A stretch of 64,000 nt of DNA, taken from NCBI GenBank assembly GCA_002928515.1, contig PERI01000006.1:85670-149669 (forward strand). The letters run 5' to 3'. This document shows positions 62,925 through 64,000 of this stretch, piece after piece. The position numbers were made by a program, and so were the translations under genes. Numbering within the stretch: the first letter of the stretch is position 1; each line of letters starts with the position of its first letter. This DNA comes from Hyphomicrobium sp. (lineage in GTDB: Bacteria; Pseudomonadota; Alphaproteobacteria; Rhizobiales; Hyphomicrobiaceae). Under the pieces are notes generated by a model. That model saw nothing but the letters and a program-made list of their open reading frames with translations. It did not search any database and had not been told where the DNA came from.

Positions 62925-63006
62925 TTTGAATACGTCATTCGTTATTCAAATTCCTAATTTAAATGCTTTGTAAATTCCAGATTGATAATTCGTTTCAATT
63001 TAAATG
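62925..63006. promoter_or_regulatory. AT-rich repeat region before the large surface protein gene
   Basis: The intergenic 198 bases are strongly AT-rich. A perfect 8-base inverted repeat TTTGAATA (62925-62932) / TATTCAAA (62943-62950) is followed by two direct copies of AATTTAAATG (62956-62965 and 62997-63006). Probably binding sites or a curved-DNA promoter region for the giant gene. Confidence 0.4.
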
Positions 63007-63103
63007 TTATTGCTTATTAAGCATTTGACGCTTGTTTATTTTTAGAAATGTCCAGTTATTCCGCTGTCATCAATAAACGGAAAACCCTTTTCCTGTTTAA
63101 CTC

Positions 63104-64000
63104 ATGCAATCTCCGAAGTTTGGCTTGACCAAGCTTTGGCTATGCTTGGGATTTTTATATATGAACAGGTTGATGCGCACGTGGGCGTTTCCAAAACGGA
63201 AAAACGCAAAGCCCGCAGAGGTGCTACCAGAGGCATATTCTGCACGCCTGTCCTATACAGCGTTGGAGTCGCGTATCGCATTTGACGGTGCAGCGGTGGC
63301 TGAGGCTGCGGCTGTTGCGGCGGCTGAGCCAGCAGGTTCTGAAAATAGTGCGGCTCCAGCTCATAGTGAATATCAAGCAACCGACGCAAAGGCGGCTCCG
63401 CATGGATCGGCAGAAGTTGCCGAGCCGAGTGATGCGCACAATATCGCTGCGGAAAGTTCTGCAGAACAAGACGCCGATGACCTTTGGGAAGCCGCCGCCA
63501 TGGGGCCGCAGCCAACCGAAGACCAAACGACCATTGTCTTTGTTGACAAGAACGTCGAGAATTTTGAACAGATTATTGCAGGCATCGATCCGTCTTTTGA
63601 AATCGTTCTGATTGATGGCAATTCGAGCGGCCTGGAACAAATCGCTGCAAATTTGGAGGGGCGCACGGATGTTGCCTCTATCCATATCGTGTCCCATGGC
63701 GAGGCTGGTCGCCTATTTCTAGGTACAGATGTGCTGGATCTGGGGACAATCACTGGTTCGCATGCAGAAACACTTGCGGCCATTGGTGGCGCACTTGCAG
63801 CCGATGGCGATATTCTTCTTTATGGATGCGATGTCGCCGACGGCGTGACCGGCTTAGAATTTATGGAAGCCCTATCGGACGTCACAGGTGCTGATATCGC
63901 AGCATCCGTTGATGATACCGGCGATCCGACACGCGGCGGCAACTGGACGCTTGAGCGATCTGTTGGCTCGATTGAGACGTCGTCCATTTATATCGACAGC
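63104..64000 (+). CDS. Start of a large DUF4347 (LEPR-XLL-like) surface protein, truncated by window end
   Basis: 299 codons are visible with no stop. A basic N-terminal segment is followed by the phrase YTALESRIAFDGAAVAEAAA, which matches the LEPR-XLL-type motif (LE-S/P-R-x-hydrophobic-FDGA) of giant secreted proteins. An alanine/glutamate-rich linker precedes a DUF4347 domain: IVLIDGNSSGLEQIAANLEG, IHIVSHGEAGRLFLGTDVLD, GDILLYGCDVADGVTGLEFM, DIAASVDDTGDPTRGGNWTL. Proteins of this class usually continue for thousands of residues with cadherin-, VCBS- or RTX-like repeats. The start could also be ATG 63161 or 63173; no ribosome site decides. The preceding TolC/HlyD/M50 genes are the likely exporter. 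Confidence 0.78.
   Translation, partial: MQSPKFGLTKLWLCLGFLYMNRLMRTWAFPKRKNAKPAEVLPEAYSARLSYTALESRIAFDGAAVAEAAAVAAAEPAGSENSAAPAHSEYQATDAKAAPHGSAEVAEPSDAHNIAAESSAEQDADDLWEAAAMGPQPTEDQTTIVFVDKNVENFEQIIAGIDPSFEIVLIDGNSSGLEQIAANLEGRTDVASIHIVSHGEAGRLFLGTDVLDLGTITGSHAETLAAIGGALAADGDILLYGCDVADGVTGLEFMEALSDVTGADIAASVDDTGDPTRGGNWTLERSVGSIETSSIYIDS

Overview
The window looks like the chromosome of an alphaproteobacterium, most likely in the order Hyphomicrobiales. The signs are ethylmalonyl-CoA pathway genes (ccrA and a methylsuccinyl-CoA dehydrogenase), a PhaR/phaA/phaB polyhydroxybutyrate set, the order obgE ... proB-proA-nadD-rsfS-rlmH, an Omp25/Omp31-type outer membrane protein, and a zur-znuC-znuB block. 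Placement below order is not supported by anything I can compute here.

Layout. 1-7.5 kb: ccrA and mcd (C2 assimilation) flank a BrkB-type membrane protein; then a META-domain lipoprotein, an SDR enzyme and a BciB/FrhB-like iron-sulfur flavoprotein. 7.5-16 kb (minus strand): a housekeeping run of a hypoxanthine-DNA glycosylase, rlmH, rsfS, nadD, proA, proB, a ChaA-type antiporter, obgE, a GNAT acetyltransferase, and ribosomal proteins L27 and L21. 16.2-17.4 kb: an acid-ceramidase-like Ntn hydrolase and tRNA-Ser(CGA).

17.4-35.8 kb is an integrated mobile element of about 18.4 kb. A P4-type integrase sits next to the tRNA, and the last 14 bases of the tRNA (CTCCCTCTCCGCCA) recur at 35789-35802. 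The element has an AlpA-like regulator, a plasmid/phage-like replication module (HTH initiator gene with a four-copy repeat cluster inside it and a probable antisense RNA in its leader), and an HNH/zinc-finger protein. It also has a phage tail tape measure protein and a gp10-like tail protein, but no capsid, portal or terminase. A second, XerD-like recombinase is preceded by a dif-like dyad. The cargo is mostly small secreted or membrane proteins of unknown function, a Pycsar-type defence pair (nucleotide cyclase plus membrane effector), and a ribbon-helix-helix regulator with its palindromic operator.

35.8-56.5 kb returns to core genome: a FAH-family enzyme, a very large membrane/coiled-coil protein with an internal duplication, zur-znuC-znuB, ispG, an outer membrane beta-barrel, ispA, mtgA with a long N-terminal extension, rpmF, a PAS/GGDEF/EAL protein, phaR, phaA, phaB, a NYN-LOTUS nuclease-like protein, a cupin and gloB.

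56.9-64 kb (plus strand) holds what I consider the most interesting chromosomal locus. A TolC-like lipoprotein, a HlyD-like adaptor, a second HlyD-like protein with a GAF-like N-terminus, and a site-2-protease (M50)/HlyD fusion are followed by the start of a large surface protein with a LEPR-XLL-like N-terminal motif and a DUF4347 domain. No ABC ATPase is present. The arrangement reads as a dedicated export route for the large protein, probably distinct from classical type I secretion.
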